From NCBI RefSeq assembly GCF_014651055.1, contig NZ_BMWD01000007.1, forward strand, positions 1 through 64,000: a stretch of 64,000 bases of DNA. The letters run 5' to 3'. Below, piece by piece: positions 53,051 through 61,524 of the stretch. The position numbers and the translations under genes were made by a program. The DNA is from Streptomyces fructofermentans (GTDB lineage: Bacteria; Actinomycetota; Actinomycetes; Streptomycetales; Streptomycetaceae). The notes beneath the pieces were generated by a model. It saw only the letters and a program-made list of their open reading frames with translations, was not told the DNA's origin and searched no databases. The stretch's first letter is position 1. The number at the start of each line of letters is the position of its first letter.

Positions 53051-53236
53051 ATGCGGATGACCAGCCGGCAGACAACGACGACCCTGTGGCGCCCGACCGG
53101 CCCCAAGGAGCTCGATCTGGTGAGGGAGTCGAACTGGCGTGCCTGGCCGCCCCGCCTGCCCGAGCAGCCGATCTTCTACCCGGTCATGAACGAGGACTAC
53201 GCGATCAGGATCGCCCGGGACTGGAACGTGAAGCAC
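53051..53236 (+). CDS. Exon 1 of a small gene split by a group II intron
   Basis: N-terminal 62 codons of a 119-residue protein: MRMTSRQTTTTLWRPTGPKE, then ELDLVRESNWRAWPPRLPEQ, PIFYPVMNEDYAIRIARDWN and VKH. The ATG at 53051 has GGAGAGAGCC directly before it. The reading frame would run on into the intron and stop after 13 more codons. Joining to exon 2 at 55402 restores an uninterrupted frame. I do not know the protein's function; PRLPEQPIFYPV-x-NEDYA-x-IARDWN is a conserved block I associate with a widespread actinobacterial unknown family. Confidence 0.85.
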
Positions 53237-53845
53237 GTGCGCCACGAGGCGCTGCATAACCGAGTGGGGGTGTAAGACCCCCGCCTTCCGGCGGTCGCAG
53301 CCGACCGGAAGAAGCTGAGGACAGTCCGAACCGGGGAACGCCGGCAAGGGCAGGAGCAGTCCTGACAAAGCCCGGACGCGCCAGAACTACCAGATGGTGC
53401 GGGTCGGGCAAGCGAGGTCAGAAGGTGTAACGAGAGTGAACCGGCATTCGAAGCCCCGTAACAGTTCCAGCGGCTCAAATCTGGTGGATATGGGCCGTGA
53501 TGCAGTGCGTGCCACCTCTTTGTTTTCGGAGGGGGCAACTCTGAAGCCGACTGTGTTTATCGGCGAGGAGGCCGTGCCGAATGTCTGCGGCGTAGGTACG
53601 GCGATGCTGCCGGGGTATAGCCGGACGCCTAACTGGCCAATCGGTTATGTGGTGAACGTGGGAACCACCTGCGGCTACCCTCTGCTCCGGGCATCCATCC
53701 CGGATGGCGGGAAGGTCCGTTGCCGACTGACGGCCGCAGTGTGGGACGGAGGCCCCGTAGTAGTCCGAGCGTGCGAGAGGCACGTGCATGGCGAAGGGGG
53801 CCAGCAAGTCAGCAGTAAGGATGCTGGAATGCCAGGAGGACGACG

Positions 53846-55273
53846 GTGAATACCGACGAACTGGAATGGGCGGTCACCAAGGCCGAACGCCGGGTACTGG
53901 AGATCCAGGCCAAGCTGCACTGTTGGGCAAACGACGATCAACATCGCAGGTTCGACGACCTGTTCAACCTCGTGGCTGATCCTGCCTTCCTTTTGGTGGC
54001 GTGGTATCGGGTACGAGGAAACAAGGGGGCGCGCACGGCCGGAGTGGACGGAAAGACGGTCCGCTCCATCGAGGCCGGACAGGGCGTCGAGGGGTTCCTC
54101 GACAAACTGCGCTCTCAACTCAGAGAGCTGACGTTCCGGCCGGTTCCGGTGCGGGAAAGGATGATCCCCAAGGCGGGCGGAAAGCAGCGCCGCCTGGGCA
54201 TCCCTACCGTGGCGGACCGGGTGGTTCAGGCTTCTTTGAAGCTGGTGCTGGAGCCGATCTTCGAGGCGGATTTCCTCCCGTGTTCCTACGGGTTCCGCCC
54301 CAATCGCCGGGCCCACGACGCAATCGCCGAGACTCGCCTGATGACATCCAAGAATTATGAGTGGGTGGTAGAGGGCGACATCAAGGCATGCTTTGACGAG
54401 ATCTCGCACCCGGCCCTGATGGGCCGAGTGCGGGGCAGGATCAAGGACAGGCGCGTCCTGGACCTGGTGAAGGCATTCCTCAAGTCAGGCATCCTTTCCA
54501 AGGACGGCCAGGCACGGGAAACCCACACCGGCACCCCGCAAGGAGGAATCCTTTCACCGTTGTTGGCGAACATCGCCCTCTCCGTGCTGGACGAGTACGT
54601 GGCCAGTATGGACGGTGGGCCGAACTCGACCTCCTACGCGCGCAGAAAGCGCAGGCGCCAGGGACTCGGAAACTACCGGCTCGTCCGGTATGCGGACGAC
54701 TTCCTGATTCTTGTGTGGGGCACCCGCGACGACGCGGGGGCCGTGCGCGATGAGGTCGCCTCGGTGCTCGCACCGATGGGGCTCACCCTGTCGGAGGAGA
54801 AGACGTTCATCACGCACATCGATGAAGGGTTTGACTTCCTCGGATGGCACATCCAGCGCCATCTCAAGCGGGGCACGGACAGGCGGTATGTCTACAACTA
54901 CCCCTCCAAGAAGGCGCTCAACGCCGTCAAGGAGAAGGTGAAGAAGATCTGCCGGAGCAGTACGAACCTTCCCTTCACCGCCCTGTTGCACCAGCTCAAC
55001 CCGGCGCTCTTCGGGTGGTGTAACTACTTCCGCCCCGGAGTGTCCAAGGTGACGTTCCAGTACCTCAACCACTACACGTGGAAGAGGGTGTTCATCTGGG
55101 CGTGCCGTAAACACAAAGGAATGCGGCTGAGTGGATTCCGCCGAGTTTATTGCGACGGCGGATGGGAGCCCGTCACGGAGAGCGGAAAGCTGTTCCAGCC
55201 GGGTCGGATGTCTACTACCCGATACCGGTTCCGTGGATACAGCATCCCTACACCGTGGACGGTGACTGCATGA
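53846..55273 (+). CDS. ltrA: Group II intron reverse transcriptase / maturase
   Basis: A 475-residue intron-encoded protein from GTG 53846 (AGGAGGACGACG before it). Reverse-transcriptase blocks RT0-RT7 are visible: RGNKGARTAGVDGKTV, KQRRLGIPTVADRVVQAS, SYGFRPNRRAHDAI, ACFDEISHPALM, GTPQGGILSPLLANI, the active-site RYADDFLIL, and GFDFLGWH. The thumb/X maturase domain follows (LNPALFGWCNYFRPGVSK, YLNHYTWKRVFIWACRKHKG). The C-terminus stops at FRGYSIPTPWTVTA with no HNH endonuclease domain, so mobility would rely on nascent DNA strands or replication forks. Acts as splicing maturase and in retrohoming. Confidence 0.95.
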   Translation: MNTDELEWAVTKAERRVLEIQAKLHCWANDDQHRRFDDLFNLVADPAFLLVAWYRVRGNKGARTAGVDGKTVRSIEAGQGVEGFLDKLRSQLRELTFRPVPVRERMIPKAGGKQRRLGIPTVADRVVQASLKLVLEPIFEADFLPCSYGFRPNRRAHDAIAETRLMTSKNYEWVVEGDIKACFDEISHPALMGRVRGRIKDRRVLDLVKAFLKSGILSKDGQARETHTGTPQGGILSPLLANIALSVLDEYVASMDGGPNSTSYARRKRRRQGLGNYRLVRYADDFLILVWGTRDDAGAVRDEVASVLAPMGLTLSEEKTFITHIDEGFDFLGWHIQRHLKRGTDRRYVYNYPSKKALNAVKEKVKKICRSSTNLPFTALLHQLNPALFGWCNYFRPGVSKVTFQYLNHYTWKRVFIWACRKHKGMRLSGFRRVYCDGGWEPVTESGKLFQPGRMSTTRYRFRGYSIPTPWTVTA

Positions 55274-55304
55274 GATCACAGAATGCCCGAACGGGACTTG
55301 TGGA

Positions 55305-55338
55305 GAGCCCGGTGCTCGGAGACGGGCACGCCGGGTTC
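55305..55338 (+). ncRNA. Group II intron domain V (catalytic hairpin)
   Basis: 34 nt with the invariant architecture: GAGCCCGG pairs with CCGGGTTC at the base (one G-U), a two-nucleotide bulge region, and an AGAC-type tetraloop between TGCTCGG and GGGCACG. The AGC catalytic triad lies in GAGCCC. A domain VI helix with a CCAGCG-GCAA-CGCTGG tip follows to the 3' splice site. Confidence 0.88.
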
Positions 55339-55401
55339 GGAAGGCGGTCCGGGGAAACCCACCAGCGGCAACGCTGGCAGGGCGCCCCGGGCCGACCTTA
55401 C

Positions 55402-55575
55402 GACGGCGCCGGTTTCGTCACCCGTTTCGAGGTGGAGTCGGAGTTCCTGAGCCGCTATCCCGTCCAGCAGGCCGGCGGGCGGACGATCCTGGAGCTCTGG
55501 GTTCCGGCCGAGGACCTCGACGACTTCAACGCCCACATCGTCGGCGAGATCCAGGTGGTCCACGAGTTCCGCTGA
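55402..55575 (+). CDS. Exon 2 of the gene split by the group II intron
   Basis: C-terminal 57 residues: DGAGFVTRFEVESEFLSRYP, VQQAGGRTILELWVPAEDLD and DFNAHIVGEIQVVHEFR, then a stop. After removal of the intron the junction reads NVKH-DGAGFVTRF, which fits the expected family continuity (NVK-x-x-GAG-x-VTRF). There is no start codon of its own in a sensible position, so it is expressed only if the intron splices. Confidence 0.85.
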   Translation, partial: DGAGFVTRFEVESEFLSRYPVQQAGGRTILELWVPAEDLDDFNAHIVGEIQVVHEFR

Positions 55576-55780
55576 GGCGGGTCCGCCATGCGGTACGTGC
55601 GGGTGGCTGCCCCTGGCGGACCCACAGGCCGTGCCCGTGCCGGTGTCAGGGCGGCGCAATGATCCGTCCCCGCGGCGCAAGCGGTGCGTCAAGGGGACGG
55701 TGCCGGTCCTGCCCCGTGCGCTTCGCTGGCCGCCCGTGCCCGTGCCTGGGCGCGGACGGACCGCGAGGAGTGAGTCACCG

Positions 55781-56314
55781 ATGGACATGGGCGAGCGGCG
55801 GGTCATCGCCGGAGTGAGCGGGTCGCCGGGGAGTCTGGCGGCTCTGCGCCGGGCCGCGCTGGAGGCCCGCGACACGGATGCCGAGTTGATCGCCGTACTC
55901 GCCTGGGAACCGCCGGGCGGTGAACTCGCCCACCGCGGTGCGCTGTTCCCGCTCGCAGACGCCGAGTTGCGCAAGTACGCGGCCCTGCGACTGCTCAGCA
56001 CCCTCGGGACGGCCTTCGGAACCGCGGGGCCGGGGGTGTCCTGGCAGGGCCTCATCGTGCGGGGCACTCCGGGGAGGGCGCTGGTGGAGACCGCCGACCG
56101 TCCCGACGACATCCTGGTCGTCGGTACGGCGTGCGGTTCGAGTCTGCGGCGCGCCCTGTTCCCGTCGGTCGCCCGCTACTGCCTCGCGCACGCCGCCTGC
56201 CCGGTGCTGGCGGTACCGCCCTCGCCCCTGCGCGGCGAACTCGCCGAGGTCCGCCGCCGGATCCGCCTGGGGCTGCCGCTCGACGCGCGGGAACTCACGG
56301 AGGGCGGGGGCTGA
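55781..56314 (+). CDS. Universal stress protein (UspA family)
   Basis: A 177-residue single-domain Usp. It starts MDMGERRVIAGVSGSPGSLA (strand 1 and the first nucleotide-contacting loop), continues ALRRAALEARDTDAELIAVL, and has the ATP-binding-like C-terminal motif GTACGSSLRRALFPSVARYC followed by CPVLAVPPS, close to G-x2-G-x9-GS but degenerate in spacing. Roles in this family include stress and stationary-phase survival. The ATG at 55781 has CGAGGAGTGAG upstream; 55787 is an alternative. Confidence 0.88.
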   Translation: MDMGERRVIAGVSGSPGSLAALRRAALEARDTDAELIAVLAWEPPGGELAHRGALFPLADAELRKYAALRLLSTLGTAFGTAGPGVSWQGLIVRGTPGRALVETADRPDDILVVGTACGSSLRRALFPSVARYCLAHAACPVLAVPPSPLRGELAEVRRRIRLGLPLDARELTEGGG

Positions 56315-56545
56315 AGTGTGCCCCGGCACCGCCTCATGACGCCGCGGGCCCCGGGACCGGCGGGCGAGGCATCCCGGGTCCGGCAGTCCAGGTGCCCACC
56401 CGGCGTCAGGGCGGCGTCATGGCTCCCGGCCTCCGCGTCAAGCAACCGTCAGCGGGCGGCCGGCTCCGGCGGCGGCGGGCATAGCGTCGGGGAGCGCCCT
56501 GCCGAACCGGCGGGGCCACCTCCTTCGACCACCAGGAGCGACCTG

Positions 56546-57268
56546 ATGTCTGCGACCCATGGTTCCGAGGACGAACCGGAACCTCCCGATCCCTATCCCG
56601 CCCCCGCCGGCGCCGATCCCTCCGACGCCGATCCCCCTGAGCACGGCCCCTCGGGTCCGGAGCCCTCCGCCCCCGGTGCCGCCGAGTCACTTCCGGTCGG
56701 GCTTCTCCACGTCCCGGTCAGGACGGGTCCGGCCGGCGGGCGTACGGTCCGCTTCTTCCGGACCCCGCTCGGGGACCGCACCGCCGTCGGATTCACCTCG
56801 CCCGCCGGGCTCGCCGGGACCCTGGGCGCGTACCAGGAGAGCGTTCGGCTGTCCGAACCCGCGCTGCGCGCCCTCGCCGGACCGCTGGGTGTGCGCTCCC
56901 TGATCGTCGACCCGCGCTTCTCCGCCCCTCCGGCCCGCCTGCGGGGGAGCGGTCGCGTCGCCCCCGCCGACGCACGCGGCGCCCACCCGGCCGCCGACGA
57001 CGCACGCAGAGCCTGCCCGGCCGCCGCCGACGCACGCGGCGCCCACCCGGCCGCCGACGGCCGCACCGGCACGGACACCGGTCACGAGCCTCGTGCACGC
57101 ACCGCCGCGGGCGTCGAGCACGAGCCCCCTGCGCGAAGTGCCGCGGACACAGGGCACGAGCCCCGTACGCGAACCGCCGGTGTCCCCGCGAGCCCGGAAG
57201 CGGCGGTGGCCCCCGGAGCTCCCGGTACCGCCGCCGCGGTCGCGCACCCGAACCCGACGATCGGCTGA
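56546..57268 (+). CDS. SAV_915 family protein with a repetitive low-complexity tail
   Basis: A 240-residue protein. Residues 48-133 form a folded domain (SLPVGLLHVPVRTGPAGGRT, VRFFRTPLGDRTAVGFTSP, LSEPALRALAGPLGVRSLIV) that I associate with the SAV_915 family, function unknown. The N-terminus is Pro/Glu/Asp-rich and the C-terminus is a repetitive, probably disordered tail with repeats of the ADARGAHPAAD type (about residues 140-175) and GHEPRARTAAG type. AGGAGCGACCTG precedes the ATG. It ends 12 bp before lysA, so the two are probably co-transcribed. Confidence 0.6.
   Translation: MSATHGSEDEPEPPDPYPAPAGADPSDADPPEHGPSGPEPSAPGAAESLPVGLLHVPVRTGPAGGRTVRFFRTPLGDRTAVGFTSPAGLAGTLGAYQESVRLSEPALRALAGPLGVRSLIVDPRFSAPPARLRGSGRVAPADARGAHPAADDARRACPAAADARGAHPAADGRTGTDTGHEPRARTAAGVEHEPPARSAADTGHEPRTRTAGVPASPEAAVAPGAPGTAAAVAHPNPTIG
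56965..57059 (+). repeat. 30-nt imperfect tandem repeats in the SAV_915 gene tail
   Basis: A 35-nt sequence at 56965-56999 recurs exactly at 57025-57059 (60-nt offset), with a degenerate copy in between. It encodes ADARGAHPAAD-like units and explains the low-complexity tail. Confidence 0.8.
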
Positions 57269-57280
57269 GGAGACATCGCC

Positions 57281-58666
57281 ATGACCCTTTCCCCCGCGCC
57301 CGCGTTCCCTCCGGCCGCGCCGCGCGTCCCCTCCCCGGATGCCCGGCGTCCGGCCCAACTCCCCGCCGAGCAGGACCTGTCGGTGTGGCCCCGGTCCGCC
57401 CGGCCGGAGCCGGACGGTGACGTCACCGTCGGCGGAGTCTCCCTCGCCGAGGCCGCCGACCGCTTCGGCACCCCGGTGTACGTGCTCGACGAGCAGGAGG
57501 TCCGCGACCGCTGCCGGGCCTATCGCGACGCGTTCCCCGAGGCCGACATCGTCTACGCGGCCAAGGCGTTCCTGTGCCGTGCCGTCGCGCACTGGGTGCG
57601 GGAGGAGGGACTCGGCCTCGACGTCTGCTCCGCCGGTGAACTGGCCCTCGCCGTGACCACCGGCTTCCCTCCCGAGAGGATCGTGCTGCACGGCAACGCC
57701 AAGAGCCCCGAGGACCTGAGTACCGCGCTGCGCCTGCGGGTCGGAAGGGTCGTCGTCGACAGTGCTTCGGAGATCGCGCGGCTGGCCGCCCTCGCTCCGA
57801 CGGACGCCAGGCAACGGGTCATGGTCCGGGTCGTGCCGGGCATCGCGGCAGGCGGGCACCTCAAAGTGCGCACGGGCACCGACGACCAGAAGTTCGGCCT
57901 GTCGATCACGGACGGTTCCGCACAGCACGCGGTGGCCCGGCTGCTGGACCAACCGCACCTCGAACTCGTGGGCCTGCACTGCCACATAGGCTCGCAGATC
58001 GACTCCGTGAAGCCGTACGTGGCCGCGGTGCGTCGCACGGTGGGCCTGATGGCCCGCATCCGGGACCAGCACGGCATCGTGCTCCCCGAGTTGAACATCG
58101 GGGGAGGGCACGCCATCGCCTGCCGTCCCGGTGAACGCAGCCTCGATCCGGGCGTGCTGGCCGTCAGGGTCCGCGCCGAACTGGCGGAGGGCTGCCCCCG
58201 GGCGGGTCTGCCCGTGCCCCGGCTGACCCTCGAACCGGGCCGCGCGATCGTCGGACCCGCCGGGGTCGCCGTCTACCGGGTGCTGGCCGTCAAGGAGACC
58301 GCGGGGCGCACGTTCGTCGCCGTGGACGGCGGCATGAGCGACAACCCCAGGCCCGCGCTGTACGGCGTGCGGTACGCGCCCCGGCTCATCGGCCGGCCCG
58401 CGACGGCGGCGCCCCGCCGGGTCACCGTGGTCGGACGGCACTGCGAGGCGGGCGACATCATCGCGGACGGGGTGGCCCTGCCGGGGGACGTACGACCCGG
58501 AGACCTCCTCGCCGTCCCGGCCTCCGGCGCCTACCACCTGTCCATGGCCTCCGGCTACAACCTGGTCGGCCGTCCACCCGTCGTCGCGGTCGCGGACGGC
58601 GGCGCGCGCGTCCTCGTACGGCGTGAGTCACTGGACGACATGAACCGACGGGACGTCGGTCTGTAG
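57281..58666 (+). CDS. lysA: Diaminopimelate decarboxylase
   Basis: A 461-residue PLP enzyme of the alanine-racemase-fold (group IV) decarboxylases, which convert meso-diaminopimelate to lysine. PLP Lys in IVYAAKAFLCRA, then VCSAGELALAV, ILHGNAKSPEDL, GLHCHIGSQI, NIGGGHAIA, LEPGRAIVGPAGV, VGRHCEAGDII with the substrate Cys in CEAGD, and ASGAYHLSMASGYN. An N-terminal extension of about 45 residues precedes the enzyme. It is 12 bp downstream of a SAV_915 gene rather than in a lysine/threonine cluster, so it may be a second copy, possibly for another substrate. Confidence 0.9.
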   Translation: MTLSPAPAFPPAAPRVPSPDARRPAQLPAEQDLSVWPRSARPEPDGDVTVGGVSLAEAADRFGTPVYVLDEQEVRDRCRAYRDAFPEADIVYAAKAFLCRAVAHWVREEGLGLDVCSAGELALAVTTGFPPERIVLHGNAKSPEDLSTALRLRVGRVVVDSASEIARLAALAPTDARQRVMVRVVPGIAAGGHLKVRTGTDDQKFGLSITDGSAQHAVARLLDQPHLELVGLHCHIGSQIDSVKPYVAAVRRTVGLMARIRDQHGIVLPELNIGGGHAIACRPGERSLDPGVLAVRVRAELAEGCPRAGLPVPRLTLEPGRAIVGPAGVAVYRVLAVKETAGRTFVAVDGGMSDNPRPALYGVRYAPRLIGRPATAAPRRVTVVGRHCEAGDIIADGVALPGDVRPGDLLAVPASGAYHLSMASGYNLVGRPPVVAVADGGARVLVRRESLDDMNRRDVGL

Positions 58667-58670
58667 ACAC

Positions 58671-58747
58671 GCGGGCTGCGGGAGTCACGGTCCCGCAGCC
58701 CGCAGCCCGCAGCCCGCAGCCCGCAGCCCGCAGCCCGCAGCCCGCAG
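58671..58747. repeat. lysA terminator with an arm expanded into eight CCCGCAG copies
   Basis: A perfect 13-bp hairpin (58671-58683 with 58691-58703) follows lysA by 4 nt. The 3' arm runs on into eight exact tandem copies of CCCGCAG (58692-58747). The left arm could pair with any register of the repeat, giving several alternative hairpins. It is a simple-sequence tract likely to vary between strains. Confidence 0.85.
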
Positions 58748-58800
58748 TCGTACCCGGCCGTCCCGTCGTTCCGAGGGCGCGTGCGGCCCCGGCGGTGCCG

Positions 58801-59220
58801 TCACACGGTCGCGAGGGCGATCTCGGTCGACTTGATCAGCGCCACGACGGGGGTACCGGCGGCCAGTGCGAGGTCGCTGACGGCGTCGGCGGTGATCGCC
58901 GCCGTCAACTCGCCCCCGGCGACGGTGACTTTGACGGACGCCATCGCGGCACCCGCGGTGACGTCCGCGACCGTTCCGGGGAGCTGGTTGCGGATCGACA
59001 CGCCCTCGACCGCGGCGGTGGCGAGCGAGACCTCCGTGGACTTGACCAGTGCGCGCACCGGAGTGCCCACGGCCAGGCCGAGTTCCTCGACCGACTCCCG
59101 TGTGATCGCCGCGGTGACGACCTGGCCGCCGTCGAGGCGGACCCCGACGGTCGCCATCGCGGTGCCGCCGGTGACGGCGGTGACAGTGCCGGGGAGTCGG
59201 TTGCGGATGCTCAGGCTCAT
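58801..59220 (-). CDS. Di-Mop molybdate-binding protein (TOBE domains)
   Basis: A 139-residue protein made of two Mop/TOBE domains in tandem: MSLSIRNRLPGTVTAVTGGT and EGVSIRNQLPGTVADVTAGA start each ~68-residue half, and ALVKSTEVSLAT / ALIKSTEIALAT end each. Such di-Mop proteins (molbindins) bind molybdate or tungstate as multimers and buffer it in the cytoplasm. No ABC ATPase or DNA-binding domain is attached. Start is ATG 59220. It stands between lysA and the second kinase pair. Confidence 0.88.
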   Translation of the reverse strand: MSLSIRNRLPGTVTAVTGGTAMATVGVRLDGGQVVTAAITRESVEELGLAVGTPVRALVKSTEVSLATAAVEGVSIRNQLPGTVADVTAGAAMASVKVTVAGGELTAAITADAVSDLALAAGTPVVALIKSTEIALATV

Positions 59221-59404
59221 GACGGAACGCCTCACAGTACGAAGGGTGCGGTTTGCGGCTGTTCGACCGGTTCTCAGTCGTGGACTCCACCGTAGTGAGG
59301 GCGGCTGCCGCCGGTCGGCGACCCGCCGTGTCCCGTCCCCTCCGGACATCCACGGCTTCCGCCCGACCTCCGCCGTCCCGCCGGGGCGGACGGTTGCGCC
59401 CGCG

Positions 59405-61519
59405 TCACATCCCGGCGGGGATGTCGTCGGTGCGGGCGACGAAGCGTGGCGCCCCCCGTTCCATCCGGAACAGGAACGTGCCGCCGTCCTCGTTGGTCTG
59501 GAGGAACTGCGAGGTCGGCTCGTAGCTGAACCGGCGGGTGATGCCACGCCAGGGGCGGCGCAGCAACTCGGAGCGGAGGGTGGACCGGCCGTCGTCGCCC
59601 GCGGCGGACAGGCCCTGGGCCGCGTACCGTACGGCGTCGTACGCCTCGGCGGACCAGAACCCCGGGGCATCGCCGTACCGGGCGCGGTGGGCCGCGGCGA
59701 ATGCCCTGGTACGGGAGTCGGCGTTCGGGTCGGTGTGTCCGGTGCCGACCATCCAGTCCGTGCCGTCGGTCAGGAACCGTCCGCCCAGCACGTGTTCACC
59801 GGCGACCCGCGGGCCCCGGTGCCCCGCTTCCCGCAGGGCGCGGGCGCAGGCGGCGGCGCGGGAGGGCGTGACGCCCCCGAACAAGACCGCGTCCTCGGGC
59901 CGCGCGCCGACGCGCCGGGCGAGCTGCGCGAAGTCCCCGTCGGACGCGACCTCCTCGACGACGGTGCCACCGTCGAGATGGCCGTGGACCGTGGTGATGC
60001 GCACGGTCTGCAGGCTCTCCACCGCGTCGGCGAGGTCGTGCACGACCACGGTGCGCTCGGGCTTCGCGACCCGGTTCAGATAGCGGATTCCGGCGATCGG
60101 CCCGAGGGTGAGGGTGGGGCGCAGGACCAGCGTGGTGGTCGTGTTGACGTTGTCGACGGCCGCGCTGTCGGCACGGGTGATCAACAGGGTCAACCGGCCC
60201 TCGTCGCAAGGGGACATGGCGGCAGGGGCGGTCCGGCTGGGGCCGGCGGCGATCAGTACGGACACGTCGGGGTCGGCGGCCAGCCGCTCCGCCGCCCCGG
60301 CGGCTCCGGCGGCCGTGCCCCGGTCGTGGGCGACCCGCAGGACGAGGTCGACGGTCCGCCGGGCGTCACGGTTGTGCCGCGTGACGGCGAGGCGCGCGCC
60401 GCGTTCCTGGGCGGTGAAGGCGGCGTCCTTCTCGTCCCCGAGCAGGGCGACCACATGCCGGGGCCGCCGTGCGGACTCCGCCCGCGCGGAGGTGTCGGGC
60501 CGTCCCCACAGCCACCAGCCGCCCGCGCCGGCCGCGGAGACGCCGAGCGCCGCCCCCGCGGAGAGCAGTCGGCGCCGGGCGGGCCCGGGTGACGCGTCCC
60601 GCACGGGCTCGGCGGAGGGTACGGCGACGACGGTGGGTTCGGGCACCGGCAGGTCGAGAACGCGCCCCGCACGGGCGGCGACCAGGGCGGGGAGCCCTTC
60701 GGGAAGCCATCCGTCCGCGTCGAACGCACCGAATTCGGAACGCAGTTCACGGACCGTCGGGCGCTCACGCGGGTCCTTGGCCAGACAACGCCGCACGATT
60801 CCGGCGAGGTTGTCCGGCAGCCCGGTCAGGTCCGGCTCCTCGTGCACGGTCCTGTACAGCACCCCCGCGGCGCCGCCCCGCCCGAACACCGGCCGGCCCA
60901 GGGCCACATGGGCGAGGACGCAGCCGAGGGAGAAGACGTCGGACGGCGGGCCCACACTGTGTCCGCGGGCCTGCTCGGGCGAGAGGTAGCCGGGCGAGCC
61001 CACGACGGACCCGTCCGCGGTGAGCGCGGTCGCCCCGACCGCCCGGGCGATCCCGAAGTCGATCAGGCGCGGCCCGTCGGCGGCCAGGAGGACGTTGGCG
61101 GGCTTGACGTCCCGGTGGACGAGCCCGGCCGTGTGCACCTCGTCCAGCGCCTCGGCCAGGGCCGCGGTCAGCGATCCGATCCGGTCCGGCGGCCAGGGGC
61201 CGTGCAGTTCGACGGCCTCGGCGAGCGAGGGTCCGGGAACGTACGCCGTCGCGAGCCAGGGCGAGCGGGCCTCGGCGTCGGCCGCGACGACCGGCACGGT
61301 CCACCGCCCCGTGAGGCGTGCGGCGAGGTCCGCCTCGCGGTGGAAACGGGCGCGGAAGCCGGGGTCGGCCGCGTACTCGGCGCGGATCACCTTCAGCGCG
61401 CACCAGGCGCCGTGCGGCGAGCGGGCCAGGTAGACGACGCCCATGCCGCCCTCGCCGAGCCGCCCGGCGAGACGGTGGCCGCCGATCAGGGACGGATCGG
61501 CGGGCCGTAGCCGTTCCAC
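59405..61519 (-). CDS. Receptor-like Ser/Thr kinase with solute-binding ectodomain (copy C)
   Basis: A 704-residue paralogue of copies A and B. Kinase: RLGEGGMGVVYLA, CALKVIRAEYA, HRDVKPANVLL, LIDFGIAR and SPGYLSPEQARG. The signal anchor PARRRLLSAGAALGVSAAG lies near residue 310, followed by the ectodomain (HVVALLGDEKDAAFTAQERG, VSVLIAAGPSRTAPAAM, GFWSAEAYDAVRYA). The GTG at 61519 lies 5 nt after the stop of copy D, whose 3' end supplies a GGCGGGGA ribosome binding site. The ectodomain is shorter and the most divergent of the four, suggesting a distinct ligand. Confidence 0.88.
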   Translation of the reverse strand: MERLRPADPSLIGGHRLAGRLGEGGMGVVYLARSPHGAWCALKVIRAEYAADPGFRARFHREADLAARLTGRWTVPVVAADAEARSPWLATAYVPGPSLAEAVELHGPWPPDRIGSLTAALAEALDEVHTAGLVHRDVKPANVLLAADGPRLIDFGIARAVGATALTADGSVVGSPGYLSPEQARGHSVGPPSDVFSLGCVLAHVALGRPVFGRGGAAGVLYRTVHEEPDLTGLPDNLAGIVRRCLAKDPRERPTVRELRSEFGAFDADGWLPEGLPALVAARAGRVLDLPVPEPTVVAVPSAEPVRDASPGPARRRLLSAGAALGVSAAGAGGWWLWGRPDTSARAESARRPRHVVALLGDEKDAAFTAQERGARLAVTRHNRDARRTVDLVLRVAHDRGTAAGAAGAAERLAADPDVSVLIAAGPSRTAPAAMSPCDEGRLTLLITRADSAAVDNVNTTTTLVLRPTLTLGPIAGIRYLNRVAKPERTVVVHDLADAVESLQTVRITTVHGHLDGGTVVEEVASDGDFAQLARRVGARPEDAVLFGGVTPSRAAACARALREAGHRGPRVAGEHVLGGRFLTDGTDWMVGTGHTDPNADSRTRAFAAAHRARYGDAPGFWSAEAYDAVRYAAQGLSAAGDDGRSTLRSELLRRPWRGITRRFSYEPTSQFLQTNEDGGTFLFRMERGAPRFVARTDDIPAGM

Positions 61520-61524
61520 GTCGG

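Larger units (their letters stand above)
53237..55401 (+). mobile_element. Group II intron (2165 nt) inserted in a protein-coding gene
   Basis: The 5' end reads GTGCGCCACGAGG, matching the GUGYG consensus; the 3' end is ...GACCTTAC, with an A suitable as branch point in domain VI (the AY end is AC). The first 600 nt (53237-53845) are the non-coding ribozyme domains I-III, then an RT/maturase ORF (domain IV), domain V (55305-55338) and domain VI. Codons flanking the ends are CAC and GAC; excision joins them in frame and completes a conserved protein. The element is A/T-richer than its host. All parts needed for self-splicing appear present, so the gene may still be expressed. Confidence 0.92.

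Noticed and set aside
53394..53849. 151-codon frame in the first part of the group II intron
   Set aside because: It overlaps the structured ribozyme domains I-III and has no recognisable protein features.
58692..58747. Tandem CCCGCAG array as a possible CRISPR or centromere-like repeat
   Set aside because: Heptamers are contiguous without spacers and overlap the terminator arm of lysA, so simple slippage expansion explains them.
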